64,000 nucleotides of DNA from Rhodovarius lipocyclicus (GTDB taxonomy: Bacteria > Pseudomonadota > Alphaproteobacteria > Acetobacterales > Acetobacteraceae): assembly GCF_009900765.1 (NCBI RefSeq), contig NZ_JAAABL010000008.1, positions 58,937 through 122,936 of the forward strand, given 5' to 3'. Below the pieces are notes generated by a model that did not search any database, had not been told where the DNA came from, and saw only the letters and a list, made by a program, of their open reading frames with translations. This document shows, piece by piece, positions 32,094-42,000 of the stretch (position 1 is its first letter; each line of letters opens with the position of its first letter). The position numbers and the translations under genes are program-made.

Positions 32094-34462
32094 CCCTTCT
32101 TACCCCGCTTGTTGACCTTATTACGGGCTTGATTGGCCTATTCGACTCGAAAGAAGTGGCCGTCCTCGTTGTCTTGGTCATGCTTGGTCTGTTTGCCGGA
32201 GCCACAGCATGGATCTGGCTGCAGCACCGCCGCCATATGGCGAGCCTCGAATCCGCAACTAAGACGCTGCGCGAAGCTCTCGCGCGCACAGACTGGACGA
32301 GTGCAGATCGACTGAATGCCGCGGACGCCGCCCTGAAATCAAATCAGGTGGTTGGTCCCGCATGGTCTCAGTACCGTGCATCGTTGCGAGAAGATCCTAC
32401 TAAACCGGGAACCTACATCAACCTTGTTGAACCATCCTCTTGGTTCGCAGACGGACGCCTTCCTGGCAGCGGCTACGAGAAGTGGATCGCAACGTTTGCG
32501 AATGTCTTCCTCTGCCTCGGTCTTCTCTTCACGTTCGTAGGCCTCTCGGCCGCACTCCTCGGCGTCGGCTCAACCGAAACTGCCGAGCAGGTGCAACAGG
32601 CCGTCAATCGCATCCTGAATGTCTCATCCGCAAAGTTCATCACCTCTATCGCGGGCATCTTTCTCTACATCGTGTTGGTGGTCTGTGGCCGGCTGGCGAA
32701 CGCCGGTAGGTCAAAAGCCGCCCGACGCTTCGCCGACGAAGTGCAGAACCTCACCTCGATGATGACGCCCGAGATTCTTCTGATGGATCAACTCGGCGCA
32801 GCGCGCGAGCAAACTGATCGGATGAAGCGCCTCGCTGACGACGTTGCGGTCGCCTTTGAGGCACGCCTCAATGATGTTGTTGGCAAGCGGCTGGACGCCC
32901 TACCCGGCGCACTTGAGCAGTCCATTCGGCCTGTCGTCAGCGCCATCGAAGGGATGGGAAGTACCCTTAGCAAGGGCGCCGACGATGCACTCGGGCGCGT
33001 CGCAGAGCGACTAGAAGCGGCGGCTGAAACAATGCGCGCTGCCCAGGGAGGAATCGGCAGCAGCGGCGCCGAGTTCGGAAGCCAGATTAGTCTCGCGGCC
33101 ACGACCATGACCGACAGCGTGGCGCGAATGGCCGAAGCTATCGACGGCAAGCTCGCGGGGCTCGAAGGACGCATCGGCCGGGTGAACGATGCCCTTGGCC
33201 AGGGCGCCGACAACATCGCCGATGTCTCTCGCGGTCTTTCCGACGCCACAACTGCAGCACTGACGCAGGCCCTCGCTACCATCTCACAACAGGCTGCGAG
33301 CGGTGCAGAACAGGCCCGCCTCCAATCGCAGGCCGCCATGCAGCCATTGATGGAGAGCCTACAGGCGCTGGCAGAGCAAATTCGCGAGCGCGCGGCGGAG
33401 GGAAGCGGCTCGCTGCGCGAGGGCGGGAAATCCGCGGCAGACGCGATCGCTACCGCAGCGGAAAACATTACCCAGACCATGGCGCGGCTGGAAACCAAGA
33501 TCGGCGGCATCGATGAGGCGCTCGCCCGGGGCTCGTCTTCAATCTCCAACGCCGGCTCCGAGCTTGGTCGGGCAACTGGAACGGCCCTCGAAGCCGCGCT
33601 CAAGACAATTTCCGACCAGGCAGCGCGTGGCGCAGAAGCAGCGCGACAGCAGAGCGAAGCGGCGCTGACGCCACTTATGATGGGGCTGCAGGACTTGGCG
33701 AAGCAGATCAAGGAGCAGGCTACTGCGGGCCGCGGTCAGCTGATCGAGGGCAGCGAGACCGCTGCAGGGACACTCGCCGCCGCGGCACAGCAGATGAGCG
33801 AGGGGCTTGCCTCCGCAGTGCGGGAGGCAAGCGCCCAACTGCAAGCCGCCGCCGGTGCCATGGCAGCCCGCATGGATGCCGCCGTTGTGCAGTTCCAGGC
33901 GCTCGAACGGGCCGTCGCACAGCACGTCGGTCACCTTGATCGAACCGGCACAACCATCGCCACCGCAGGCGTCACCTTCGGAAACGCCACCACTCAGCTC
34001 AGGCAGGCAGCCGAGCCGATCCAAGCCACCCTCGCGAGCGTTGATACGTCGGCCCGAAAGGCGGCTGAGGCCCTTGAGGCTACGGACCGAGTCCAGGCGG
34101 GGGTGCGCGAAGCAACGGCTGCGATGCAGGAATCAATCACTGGGGCGATGACCAGACTGCAGGAGGCTGCGAGTGCAGCTTCTCTCGCGCTCACATCCTA
34201 CCAGGATCGCTTCGCCGCGACTGATGACGCGCTCGGACGGACGGTCGAGAAGCTGGTGAACGGCACCGTCAGTCTTGGGGATGCGGCAGCGTCTGCAATC
34301 CAAGGGATGAATGCAGAGCTTGGTCGAGCCATGGGCTCGCTGCGCATCGGTGCTGAAGAGATCAAGGAGAACGTGCAGGGCCTCGAGGATGCGACCGTTA
34401 AGGTGGCCGATGCGATGCGTGAGCACTCAGCCGCAATGAACAGACTGAGAGTGCGCTCCTGA
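32090..34462 (+). CDS. zorA: ZorA, motor subunit of Zorya type I
   Basis: The protein has 790 residues, starting at GTG 32090. Three transmembrane segments (about 23-45, 136-160, 183-205) make the MotA-like part. From residue 230 on follows a very long helical tail with repeated AATMT/ADAIATAAEN-type heptads, the cytoplasmic tail of ZorA. With ZorB it forms a proton- or sodium-driven membrane motor that senses phage entry. The tail is somewhat longer than in the well-known E. coli protein (about 730). The stop overlaps zorB by one base (TGATG). Confidence 0.93.
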   Translation: MTLLTPLVDLITGLIGLFDSKEVAVLVVLVMLGLFAGATAWIWLQHRRHMASLESATKTLREALARTDWTSADRLNAADAALKSNQVVGPAWSQYRASLREDPTKPGTYINLVEPSSWFADGRLPGSGYEKWIATFANVFLCLGLLFTFVGLSAALLGVGSTETAEQVQQAVNRILNVSSAKFITSIAGIFLYIVLVVCGRLANAGRSKAARRFADEVQNLTSMMTPEILLMDQLGAAREQTDRMKRLADDVAVAFEARLNDVVGKRLDALPGALEQSIRPVVSAIEGMGSTLSKGADDALGRVAERLEAAAETMRAAQGGIGSSGAEFGSQISLAATTMTDSVARMAEAIDGKLAGLEGRIGRVNDALGQGADNIADVSRGLSDATTAALTQALATISQQAASGAEQARLQSQAAMQPLMESLQALAEQIRERAAEGSGSLREGGKSAADAIATAAENITQTMARLETKIGGIDEALARGSSSISNAGSELGRATGTALEAALKTISDQAARGAEAARQQSEAALTPLMMGLQDLAKQIKEQATAGRGQLIEGSETAAGTLAAAAQQMSEGLASAVREASAQLQAAAGAMAARMDAAVVQFQALERAVAQHVGHLDRTGTTIATAGVTFGNATTQLRQAAEPIQATLASVDTSARKAAEALEATDRVQAGVREATAAMQESITGAMTRLQEAASAASLALTSYQDRFAATDDALGRTVEKLVNGTVSLGDAAASAIQGMNAELGRAMGSLRIGAEEIKENVQGLEDATVKVADAMREHSAAMNRLRVRS

Positions 34463-35496
34463 TGTTCAGCCGCACAGCACCTCAGACTGAATCGGAAGAG
34501 GCGAAGGACGTCTTCGCGCCAGTCGCTGACCTCATGGTTGGTGTCGTCTTCATCTTCATCGTGCTGATGCTCGCGCTTGTGATGAATCTCCGCAGAGAGG
34601 AGACGGTTCCACGCTCAACGTACGAGGCGCTTGTGGCGCAGGCGCAAAGCCTCGAAAGCCGGCTTGCTGCCGAAACACTTCGGGTGCGAGCATTGGAAGC
34701 GGAGAAAGCCCAACTCGCGCAGCGTCTGGCTGACGAGGTACAGCGGCGCGAGGCAGCCGAGGCGCGTGTACGTACGCTTCAGGAGGCCAATGCGCGGCTC
34801 ATCGCATTCGTCCGCTTCGTCCGGGAGAACAACCTTGTTCGGCTCGTTCAGCGTCTTGCGGAGGCAGGGCAGACGCGAGCTGAGATGCTTCGGGAGATGG
34901 AGCGCATCCTCAGGCAGGATGAAATTCGCGTGCACATTGACGACCGCGCAGGAACACTGAGGCTGCCCGCCACGGCCTTGTTCGACCCCGGCCAGCCGAT
35001 ACCGACCAGTGAGGGGGCGAGCCTCATCCGCGCCCTTGCACGCGCGATGTCACAGGTTCTTCCCTGCTACTCTTACGCAGCAGGCGTCGACCAACGCAAC
35101 TGCCAGCCGAGGGACAACACCAGCCGTCTCAGTGCCGTCTACATCGAGGGGCACACCGACGTGAACCCGCTCACGCCGACGGCGCGACTTCGGGACAATT
35201 GGGATCTCTCCGCTGCGCGCGCGATCTCGGCTTTCCAAATCATCCGGCGCGAGTCAGAGCAGTTGCAGACTCTCCAGAACCGGGACGGCGATGCGTTGAT
35301 CGGAGTGAGTGGCTACGCTGAAAGCCGTCCGTCAAATCGGAATGCACCAGACCGCCGTCTGCCCGCTGCCGCCGAGAACGACCGTCGTATTGAGGTTCGA
35401 GTGATCATGACCACGAATGAAGACTTCGTGGAATCCGTTCTCCGGGAGCTCAACGGCCGCCTTGAGCAAATCGATGACCTCCTCCAACAACGCTGA
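34462..35496 (+). CDS. zorB: ZorB, OmpA-like stator-type subunit of Zorya
   Basis: The protein has 344 residues. One transmembrane helix (about 22-43) contains Asp23, the candidate ion-carrying residue of MotB-type proteins. A coiled coil follows (about 60-130), then an OmpA/MotB peptidoglycan-binding domain (YIEGHTDVNPL, LSAARAISAFQII, GYAESRP, DRRIEVRV). The Cys pair near 205-215 (CYSYAAGVDQRNC) may form a disulfide in the periplasm. It is translationally coupled to zorA and overlaps zorC. Confidence 0.93.
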   Translation: MFSRTAPQTESEEAKDVFAPVADLMVGVVFIFIVLMLALVMNLRREETVPRSTYEALVAQAQSLESRLAAETLRVRALEAEKAQLAQRLADEVQRREAAEARVRTLQEANARLIAFVRFVRENNLVRLVQRLAEAGQTRAEMLREMERILRQDEIRVHIDDRAGTLRLPATALFDPGQPIPTSEGASLIRALARAMSQVLPCYSYAAGVDQRNCQPRDNTSRLSAVYIEGHTDVNPLTPTARLRDNWDLSAARAISAFQIIRRESEQLQTLQNRDGDALIGVSGYAESRPSNRNAPDRRLPAAAENDRRIEVRVIMTTNEDFVESVLRELNGRLEQIDDLLQQR

Positions 35497-36910
35497 GCAA
35501 CCAACGACCACACTGAGGGGGGAGCTCCGAAAGGAGATACCGCAACTCTTCGCACCTGGTTTCGGGCTACGGCACGATGCCGTAGCGGACGAAGCCGAAC
35601 AAATGGAGAAGAAGTGGGGAGGTGCGCGCATTGATGCGCAACCTCGTCCCGACGTCTTCATAGTCGTCAAGGCCGCGCTCCAGGCCGGCACCCGCGGCGT
35701 TGAAGCACTACCCCCGCGCCTGCTTTCTTATGTGCCCTTCGCGATGCTCTATGGCGCACACACTGGCCGCGGTGACGCAGATACGGTTCGGGCTTTCCTC
35801 AGCCGACTGCATGAAGCTGGCAGGTCTGCTCCCCGACGCCTCTGGCCCCATTACCTCCTGAGCCTGGAGCGCGACGACGCTGCGACGAACGAAATTGCGC
35901 TGTGGCTCAAGGCGTATCGGGACGGGCTGCCAACGCGGCTCGCTGACTTCACAGAGAAATACGATGCCCTCGACCCTGCAAGCACCCCGGGCAAGATGGC
36001 CCGCGAGGTGCTGGTTGGAGATGGCATTGAGACTGATTTTCAAGCGGTAGGCGTCGGGGCGGAGCGCCTGCACACTGCGGCACTCCTGGCCGAAATCCTT
36101 GGCGCAATAGGAAGCCAACTACGGAGTGGGGTTCGGCCCGCCGACGCGGTCCGACCGGTGAAGGCGATCCTGCCCGAACAGCGCAAACTTGCCATCGACC
36201 AGACACAGGCCCGGGAACCGGCGAAGCGACGCGCGCTCGGCGCCTTCATCGAAGGGCTGATCGCGTGGCAACGTCGCAGTGATCCTGACGACGCTAAGCC
36301 AGGCGCGGTCCTCGATCTCATTCTTGAGCTCAATGAGGACCCTCGCTTCGACGCTGTTAGGTGGAACGGCATCGTACCGAAGCCCACGACCGACATCGTC
36401 GAAGCCTGGCTTACAAAGCACACGATCGAGGCGTTCTTTCGCGTGGTGAATCAGCTTCGGATCGAGCGCACAGATATGTGGGCCGAGCGAAGAAAATTCT
36501 GGATGTCCTATCTACCGTATGTGAGGCGAGCTTGGCTGATTGTCGGTGATCAAGGTGTGCCCTTCGCAAAGCGGGAACGCATTCGCTTTGGTCGCTTCAG
36601 CGGCGGAGCCAACGAGGGACATTGCGGGCTGATGCTCGATTTCGGAGATCTGCGCGTACTTGAAATGAACATGAACGGCCGCGCGATCCTATGGCGCCCA
36701 GATGATGTCGCGCGTGGCGAGTTCCCGCAGGTGTACGACGAGACACCGTTCGATCGACGTAACTTCCGCGAACCCACTGTGTCCCGTCGTGAGCACTGGG
36801 AGAATGGATGCATAGGGCTTGTCCATAATCCACCAGATGGGTGGCAGTGGAAGTTCGCCGACCAGATACAGCAGCGATCCGACCGCGGCATCCGCCCGAA
36901 GGGTCTTTGA
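35474..36910 (+). CDS. zorC: ZorC, EH-signature protein of Zorya type I
   Basis: The protein has 478 residues. The C-terminal half shows the EH signature (RRKFWMSYLPYVRRAWLIVG, then RFGRFSGGANEGHCGLMLDFGDLRVLEMN). The first half is helical. ZorC is a soluble component thought to bind DNA together with ZorD after the motor is triggered. I chose ATG 35474, which overlaps zorB by 23 bases; a longer frame would start at 35417 in zorB. Family assignment is by signature and order. Confidence 0.9.
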   Translation: MTSSNNAEQPTTTLRGELRKEIPQLFAPGFGLRHDAVADEAEQMEKKWGGARIDAQPRPDVFIVVKAALQAGTRGVEALPPRLLSYVPFAMLYGAHTGRGDADTVRAFLSRLHEAGRSAPRRLWPHYLLSLERDDAATNEIALWLKAYRDGLPTRLADFTEKYDALDPASTPGKMAREVLVGDGIETDFQAVGVGAERLHTAALLAEILGAIGSQLRSGVRPADAVRPVKAILPEQRKLAIDQTQAREPAKRRALGAFIEGLIAWQRRSDPDDAKPGAVLDLILELNEDPRFDAVRWNGIVPKPTTDIVEAWLTKHTIEAFFRVVNQLRIERTDMWAERRKFWMSYLPYVRRAWLIVGDQGVPFAKRERIRFGRFSGGANEGHCGLMLDFGDLRVLEMNMNGRAILWRPDDVARGEFPQVYDETPFDRRNFREPTVSRREHWENGCIGLVHNPPDGWQWKFADQIQQRSDRGIRPKGL

Positions 36911-36917
36911 GAGACTC

Positions 36918-39900
36918 ATGGCGCGCTACAATCTCACCCATTCGGTCAGTCAAGCCGGATTTGAATTCCGGTTGGTGAAGCCGCGCTCGCTTCTTGCCGC
37001 CGGCGGCGAGCTGCCGGCATCGGCGTGGACAGACGATCTGCACCCCGGCCTCCCACTCCTTCGGCAAATGACCGAAGCGGGCATCGGGACGCAGTCTGAC
37101 GTCGCGGTTCTTCTACCGCACGCATCCGTCGCGTTGCTCGCACCAGCAGAGGCGACAGCGCTCGGACTGCCAGCCCCTTGCCCGCACGCCCTCGTCCTTG
37201 AGAGCAAGGGTGCTTTCTCAGACACCGAGTTCGCCATCAGGATGCGTTGGGTCTCACAATCGGGTGCCGAGGTGATCGGGCTTCGACGGACAGGCGCGCT
37301 ACTTGAGACTGTGGTTGATCGCTTCACGCTGCGTGATCCGCTCTATCCACTCGTGGAGGAAATTGAGCGACTGAACGCGTTGTCCACCGCCGCTGGACAA
37401 GATCGCACCGAGTCCCTCGACGCCCGTATGGCGCAGCTCGCCCGCGTGAAGCAGGCTCTCGCCGATGCGACAGGCGATGCCGGAGCAGACAAGTACCTGG
37501 CACAGCTGACCATCAGTCATGCGACTGGGCTCGGGGTCGACCTCGAGGGTTCCGCGGACGACCCTTACTTTCGCCCCACGCTCTTCGGCGACGTGCCGCC
37601 TCCGCCTGGCGCAGCAGATAACGAAGACATCGACACCGAGCGCCAGCCTCTTCTGCCGGAAGAGCAAGCCAGACGTTTTGGCCAGACGCTCTTTCCAAGG
37701 GCAGGCGCGTGGACTCACTATAGACTCGATGAGGGCGCCTACGTTGTCCTCGACAAGCCCGTCGTGGCTGCGCTGCGTGTGGTCAAGCGCGTCAACGCCA
37801 GCGACCGCGAGACCCGCCGCACATTCAGACGCGACCCATCGTCGTTCCTGCTTCCCGAGATCGTTGCCGCGGGCGGTGCCGGTGACGTCCTTTGCGGCGG
37901 TACGGTTCTCGCTCCCGCCGAAGGCGAGGGCTACGGCGCTAGGGTCCTTGGGATCACTGAGTGGGAGGGCAAAGCCTTCTCATTCAAGATCCCAGTCACC
38001 ACGAATTGGTTCCCTGGCGAGGACGGTTCGGGCGGCGAGGCGATCTCGTCCATCGAGGTACCGGGTGCTGACGAGCCCTTGGTCGTGCGGTCGGGTGAGA
38101 TCAACAGCGTCATCGCGTCAGTGGAGCAGGCTCGTGCTACCGGCGAGGGCACCTTTACCCATGGAGGAAGGACATATCCGACCCCGGACAGCGACGACTT
38201 ACTTCAGACCCTTAGGGCTCTTCTCGGGCAGATAGGCCCGACCGATGCCGCGACCGACGCTGATGGGAAGGACAAGGAGGAGCCGAGCGGAGCCCGCCGT
38301 CGTCTCGTCCTGCGCGTTTCGGAGAATGAGGAAGACCTCAGTTACCTCGCGCGGCTGCGCGATCCTGACGGGACATTGAATCGCACGGCTGGCCTCGATG
38401 TGCAGGGCCTCGTCAGCACCCCTGATCCTCACCAGCGAGAGGCCATCGGTTGGCTTCAACTATGCTTTGTTTCAGGTATGCCTGGCGTGCTGCTGGCGGA
38501 CGATATGGGGCTCGGCAAGACCTTCGAGGTTCTGGCCTTCCTCCACTGGCTGCGCCAATCGGGCGGGACCGATGGCCGACCCATCTTGATTGTCGCGCCT
38601 TCGAAGCTGCTCGACGAGTGGCGCGAGCAGATCGGTGTCCACCTACCACCGATGGCCTTCGGGCGACCTGTCTATGCTTATGATCGCGGCCTGAAGGACA
38701 TCATCATCGAGAGAGGCGAGGAGACTTCGCTGGGGCGCGCGACCCTCGACCTCGAGCGCTTGCGGAAGGCGGACTGGGTGCTCACGACCTATGAGACGCT
38801 GCGTGACCACCAATTCTCATTCTCCCTCGTTCGCTTTCGGGTCGCTGTGTTTGACGAGGCCCAGAAGATCAAGTCGGGCACGAGCATGCTGAACCATTCA
38901 GCCAAAGCTCAGCAGCCGGATTTCGTTGTGCTGATGACCGGAACACCCATCGAGAACAGCACGATGGACATTTGGACTCTCCTGGATGTGGCGTGGCCAG
39001 GCTTTCTCGGCGTGAGCGGCAAGGACTTCGTGGCGCGGTACGGCAATGGCACCAACGATGACCTGATGGCGGCCCTCAAGGAGCGTCTTGTGGGCCAGAC
39101 GGTCTGGGGTGAGGGCGCTTCCGCTCGCACCATACCGCCGGTGATGCTTCGACGCTTCAAGACACAGATCCTCACCGGCCTCCCTCCCAAGAACGAGGCA
39201 CGATGGCAGGAGCTGATGGCTGCGGCCCAGGTTAAGGCCTACGATGCCGTCCTAGAGGATATGCGCGGCGGACGCCTCAAGGCCCTCGCAGCCCTGCAGG
39301 CCCTCCGTCAGATCTGTCTGCATCCGGAGTTGCGGGTTCCACGGGATGCGGATGATCGCCGCACCCTCATCGAAGCCAGCGCGCGCTTTCGGGCTCTGTT
39401 CAAGGTACTCCGCAAGGCTCGGGAGGCCGACCACGGGGTGCTGGTATTTGTTGATATCCGCAAGGCGCAGGACGTCCTCCAGGCGATGATCCGCGATGAG
39501 TTCCGGTTGTCCAAGGTGCCGGATGTGATCAACGGCAACACACCCATCACTGCAGTCGGCGAGATCAAGGCGCGTTTCCAAGCAGGTCGCGGCTTTGGCG
39601 TTCTCCTCCTTGGTCCCCGCTCTGCTGGCTTCGGTCTGACGCTGACGCGCGCGACCCAGGTTGTGCATCTCAACAGGTGGTGGAACCCAGCCGTCGAGGA
39701 TCAGTGCAGCGACCGCACGCACCGAAAAGGCCAGACGGAACAGGTTACGGTACACCTGCCTATCGCGCGCCATCCGCAGCTTGGCGATGAATCATTCGAC
39801 GTACTTCTCGACCAGTTGCTGATGTTCAAGCGCGAGCAGAGCAAGCGGGTGATCGTGCCGTCTGCACTGACTGAAACTGAACTTGCTGAGTTCTACGCGC

Positions 39901-40343
39901 GGATGACTGTCGGACCCGGCGCGGCGCGCGGGCAGGGTCTAGACGAGCTCGACCGACAGGACTGGCGGAGCTTTGAGCTCTGGGTAGCACGTCGCTTCCA
40001 AGAGTCAGGGTGGCAGGTGAGCGAGACGCCACGCAGCGGCGACGGCGGGGTGGATGTCGTCTGCAGGCACCCGGCCAATCGGCGGGGTATCCTCATTCAG
40101 GTCAAGCATAAGGAAATGGGGCTTGGTCAAGTTGCTGACGACGCAGTTGCACAGATCAGCGCAGCGCCTGGCCGATACAAGGGACATCCGTGGCTGAGGG
40201 ACCCACTCCTGTTGGTTGCCACAAATGGGCGCTTCGATCTTCGCGCACGGACCGCGGCTGAGCAAAGCAACGTGAAGCTGGTTGGCCGAGAGGACATAAT
40301 GACCCTCGGTTCAATTGCTCAGGAACTCCTGAGTGTTCAGTGA
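36918..40343 (+). CDS. zorD: ZorD, SNF2-type helicase with Mrr-like nuclease domain
   Basis: The protein has 1141 residues. The SNF2 ATPase has Walker A DDMGLGKT (about 527), DEAQ box (about 647), GTPIEN and QCSDRTHRKGQ (motif VI). Residues about 1010-1130 form an Mrr-like nuclease with GDGGVDVV and ILIQVKHK (catalytic D and QxK). The N-terminal 500 residues are the ZorD regulatory part. ZorD is thought to degrade phage DNA when recruited. ATG 36918 lies seven bases after the zorC stop. This completes zorABCD. Confidence 0.93.
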   Translation: MARYNLTHSVSQAGFEFRLVKPRSLLAAGGELPASAWTDDLHPGLPLLRQMTEAGIGTQSDVAVLLPHASVALLAPAEATALGLPAPCPHALVLESKGAFSDTEFAIRMRWVSQSGAEVIGLRRTGALLETVVDRFTLRDPLYPLVEEIERLNALSTAAGQDRTESLDARMAQLARVKQALADATGDAGADKYLAQLTISHATGLGVDLEGSADDPYFRPTLFGDVPPPPGAADNEDIDTERQPLLPEEQARRFGQTLFPRAGAWTHYRLDEGAYVVLDKPVVAALRVVKRVNASDRETRRTFRRDPSSFLLPEIVAAGGAGDVLCGGTVLAPAEGEGYGARVLGITEWEGKAFSFKIPVTTNWFPGEDGSGGEAISSIEVPGADEPLVVRSGEINSVIASVEQARATGEGTFTHGGRTYPTPDSDDLLQTLRALLGQIGPTDAATDADGKDKEEPSGARRRLVLRVSENEEDLSYLARLRDPDGTLNRTAGLDVQGLVSTPDPHQREAIGWLQLCFVSGMPGVLLADDMGLGKTFEVLAFLHWLRQSGGTDGRPILIVAPSKLLDEWREQIGVHLPPMAFGRPVYAYDRGLKDIIIERGEETSLGRATLDLERLRKADWVLTTYETLRDHQFSFSLVRFRVAVFDEAQKIKSGTSMLNHSAKAQQPDFVVLMTGTPIENSTMDIWTLLDVAWPGFLGVSGKDFVARYGNGTNDDLMAALKERLVGQTVWGEGASARTIPPVMLRRFKTQILTGLPPKNEARWQELMAAAQVKAYDAVLEDMRGGRLKALAALQALRQICLHPELRVPRDADDRRTLIEASARFRALFKVLRKAREADHGVLVFVDIRKAQDVLQAMIRDEFRLSKVPDVINGNTPITAVGEIKARFQAGRGFGVLLLGPRSAGFGLTLTRATQVVHLNRWWNPAVEDQCSDRTHRKGQTEQVTVHLPIARHPQLGDESFDVLLDQLLMFKREQSKRVIVPSALTETELAEFYARMTVGPGAARGQGLDELDRQDWRSFELWVARRFQESGWQVSETPRSGDGGVDVVCRHPANRRGILIQVKHKEMGLGQVADDAVAQISAAPGRYKGHPWLRDPLLLVATNGRFDLRARTAAEQSNVKLVGREDIMTLGSIAQELLSVQ

Positions 40344-40532
40344 TGGCGCGGCGCCAGAAGCGATGTTCTGAGCGTGGACGCCGCCGATCACGTCCGCCAA
40401 GAGTAAGCACACGGAGAGGGTTGTTCGCTGGTTCCCTTTCCTACACCACTTCCCCCCACTCTCGTGACGCAGATCAAGGCTGCTTCCCGGCCCGTGGTGG
40501 AGTATGCTGCCGCAAACACCCGGGGATCGGCC
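40344..40532 (+). other. Intergenic boundary after the Zorya operon
   Basis: These 189 bases separate the phage/defence region from the chromosomal genes. No ORF, tRNA, integrase or obvious attachment repeat was seen. The edge of the element cannot be placed more exactly by eye. Confidence 0.4.
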
Positions 40533-40856
40533 ATGCTGCGGCTGTTGCTGACCTGTTCCATGCTCATCGCGGGCCTGCCCTGCCTTTCCGCCGCCGCCCA
40601 GATCGGCGATCCGGTGCCCGGTGAGGCCGTGGCCCGGACTTGGTGCGCCAACTGCCACGATGTGAACCGCGCCCCGCGCCCGCCCGCGACCGACGCGGTG
40701 CCCAGCTTCGCGGCCATCGCCGCCATGCCCAGCACCACCTCGATGTCCCTGCGGGTCTTCCTGCAGACCCCGCATGCCGCGATGCCCGACTATCAACTGG
40801 AACGGCATGAGCTCGACGACCTGGTGGCCTATATCCTGTCGCTGCGGGCGCCCTGA
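40533..40856 (+). CDS. Small c-type cytochrome
   Basis: The protein has 107 residues. A signal peptide (about 1-22) is followed by the haem motif CANCH (C38, C41, H42). Met in AAMPDYQLE (about 88) is a likely axial ligand. It is a single-domain class I cytochrome c expected in the periplasm, where it carries electrons; its partner is unknown. The start chosen gives a clean signal peptide; an upstream frame from 40464 lacks one. Confidence 0.85.
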   Translation: MLRLLLTCSMLIAGLPCLSAAAQIGDPVPGEAVARTWCANCHDVNRAPRPPATDAVPSFAAIAAMPSTTSMSLRVFLQTPHAAMPDYQLERHELDDLVAYILSLRAP

Positions 40857-41013
40857 ACATGTCGCCCCAGCCCCGCGAAATGGGCCCTATCGGATAAGGC
40901 CCCGCCGGGACTATATGGTGCGCTGCATGGTGATGCCCGCAGCCTGCCCCCGGCCCTGACAGCGGCCCCTCGCAGGCTCTCCCCACCAGCCAGGACATGA
41001 AGGACCGCGCGGT

Positions 41014-41328
41014 ATGCCGCCGCCCTCCGTCATGGCCGAGCCGTCACGTCCCCGCGGCGAAGCCGGGGGCAGCGCCACCGCAACCTCACCTCGCGCGCCC
41101 CGCGTGAGCCCAGATGAATACGGCCCCAAGATGATTCCTGCACCCAAGAAGCCCGCTGCCACCGCCAAGCAGCCCGAACCCATCATGCTGGCCGATGCCG
41201 AAGTGGCGGATATCGCCAAGCGGCACCGCCTGTCGGTCGCCATCGTGACGGAAATCATCCGCCGCGTGGGCACCGGCGAACGCTCCGCGATCGAGCGCGA
41301 GATCCGCAAAGGCCTGGCCCGGCGCTGA
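41014..41328 (+). CDS. Hypothetical protein with a C-terminal helical domain (DUF3606-like)
   Basis: The protein has 104 residues. The N-terminal half is Pro/Ala/Ser-rich and probably disordered. The C-terminal 45 residues (LADAEVADIAKRHRLSVAIV ... RSAIEREIRKGLARR) are helical with spacing like DUF3606 proteins. An internal ATG at 41131 would make a shorter protein of 65 residues. The function is unknown. Confidence 0.5.
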   Translation: MPPPSVMAEPSRPRGEAGGSATATSPRAPRVSPDEYGPKMIPAPKKPAATAKQPEPIMLADAEVADIAKRHRLSVAIVTEIIRRVGTGERSAIEREIRKGLARR

Positions 41329-41329
41329 A

Positions 41330-41812
<483 letters not shown>

Positions 41813-42000
41813 GGCCGCCGCTGTATCACGATCCGCCCACATGCGCATGGGCGCACGATCCGCCGGCCTGTGCATGGGCGGGATTACCATTCAGCAGAGC
41901 CCCCGCGCCCCATGCGGCTTGCCCTGGGGGTGGGCTGCGGCTACTGCCCGCTCCATTATCGGCGCCCCCCTGGTGCCGGTCGCTGACGGCGGAGACAACA

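Noticed and set aside
40344..40532. Right attachment site of the prophage
   Set aside because: I looked for a tRNA fragment or a direct repeat matching sequence near the left part of the window and found none; the other end lies outside the window.
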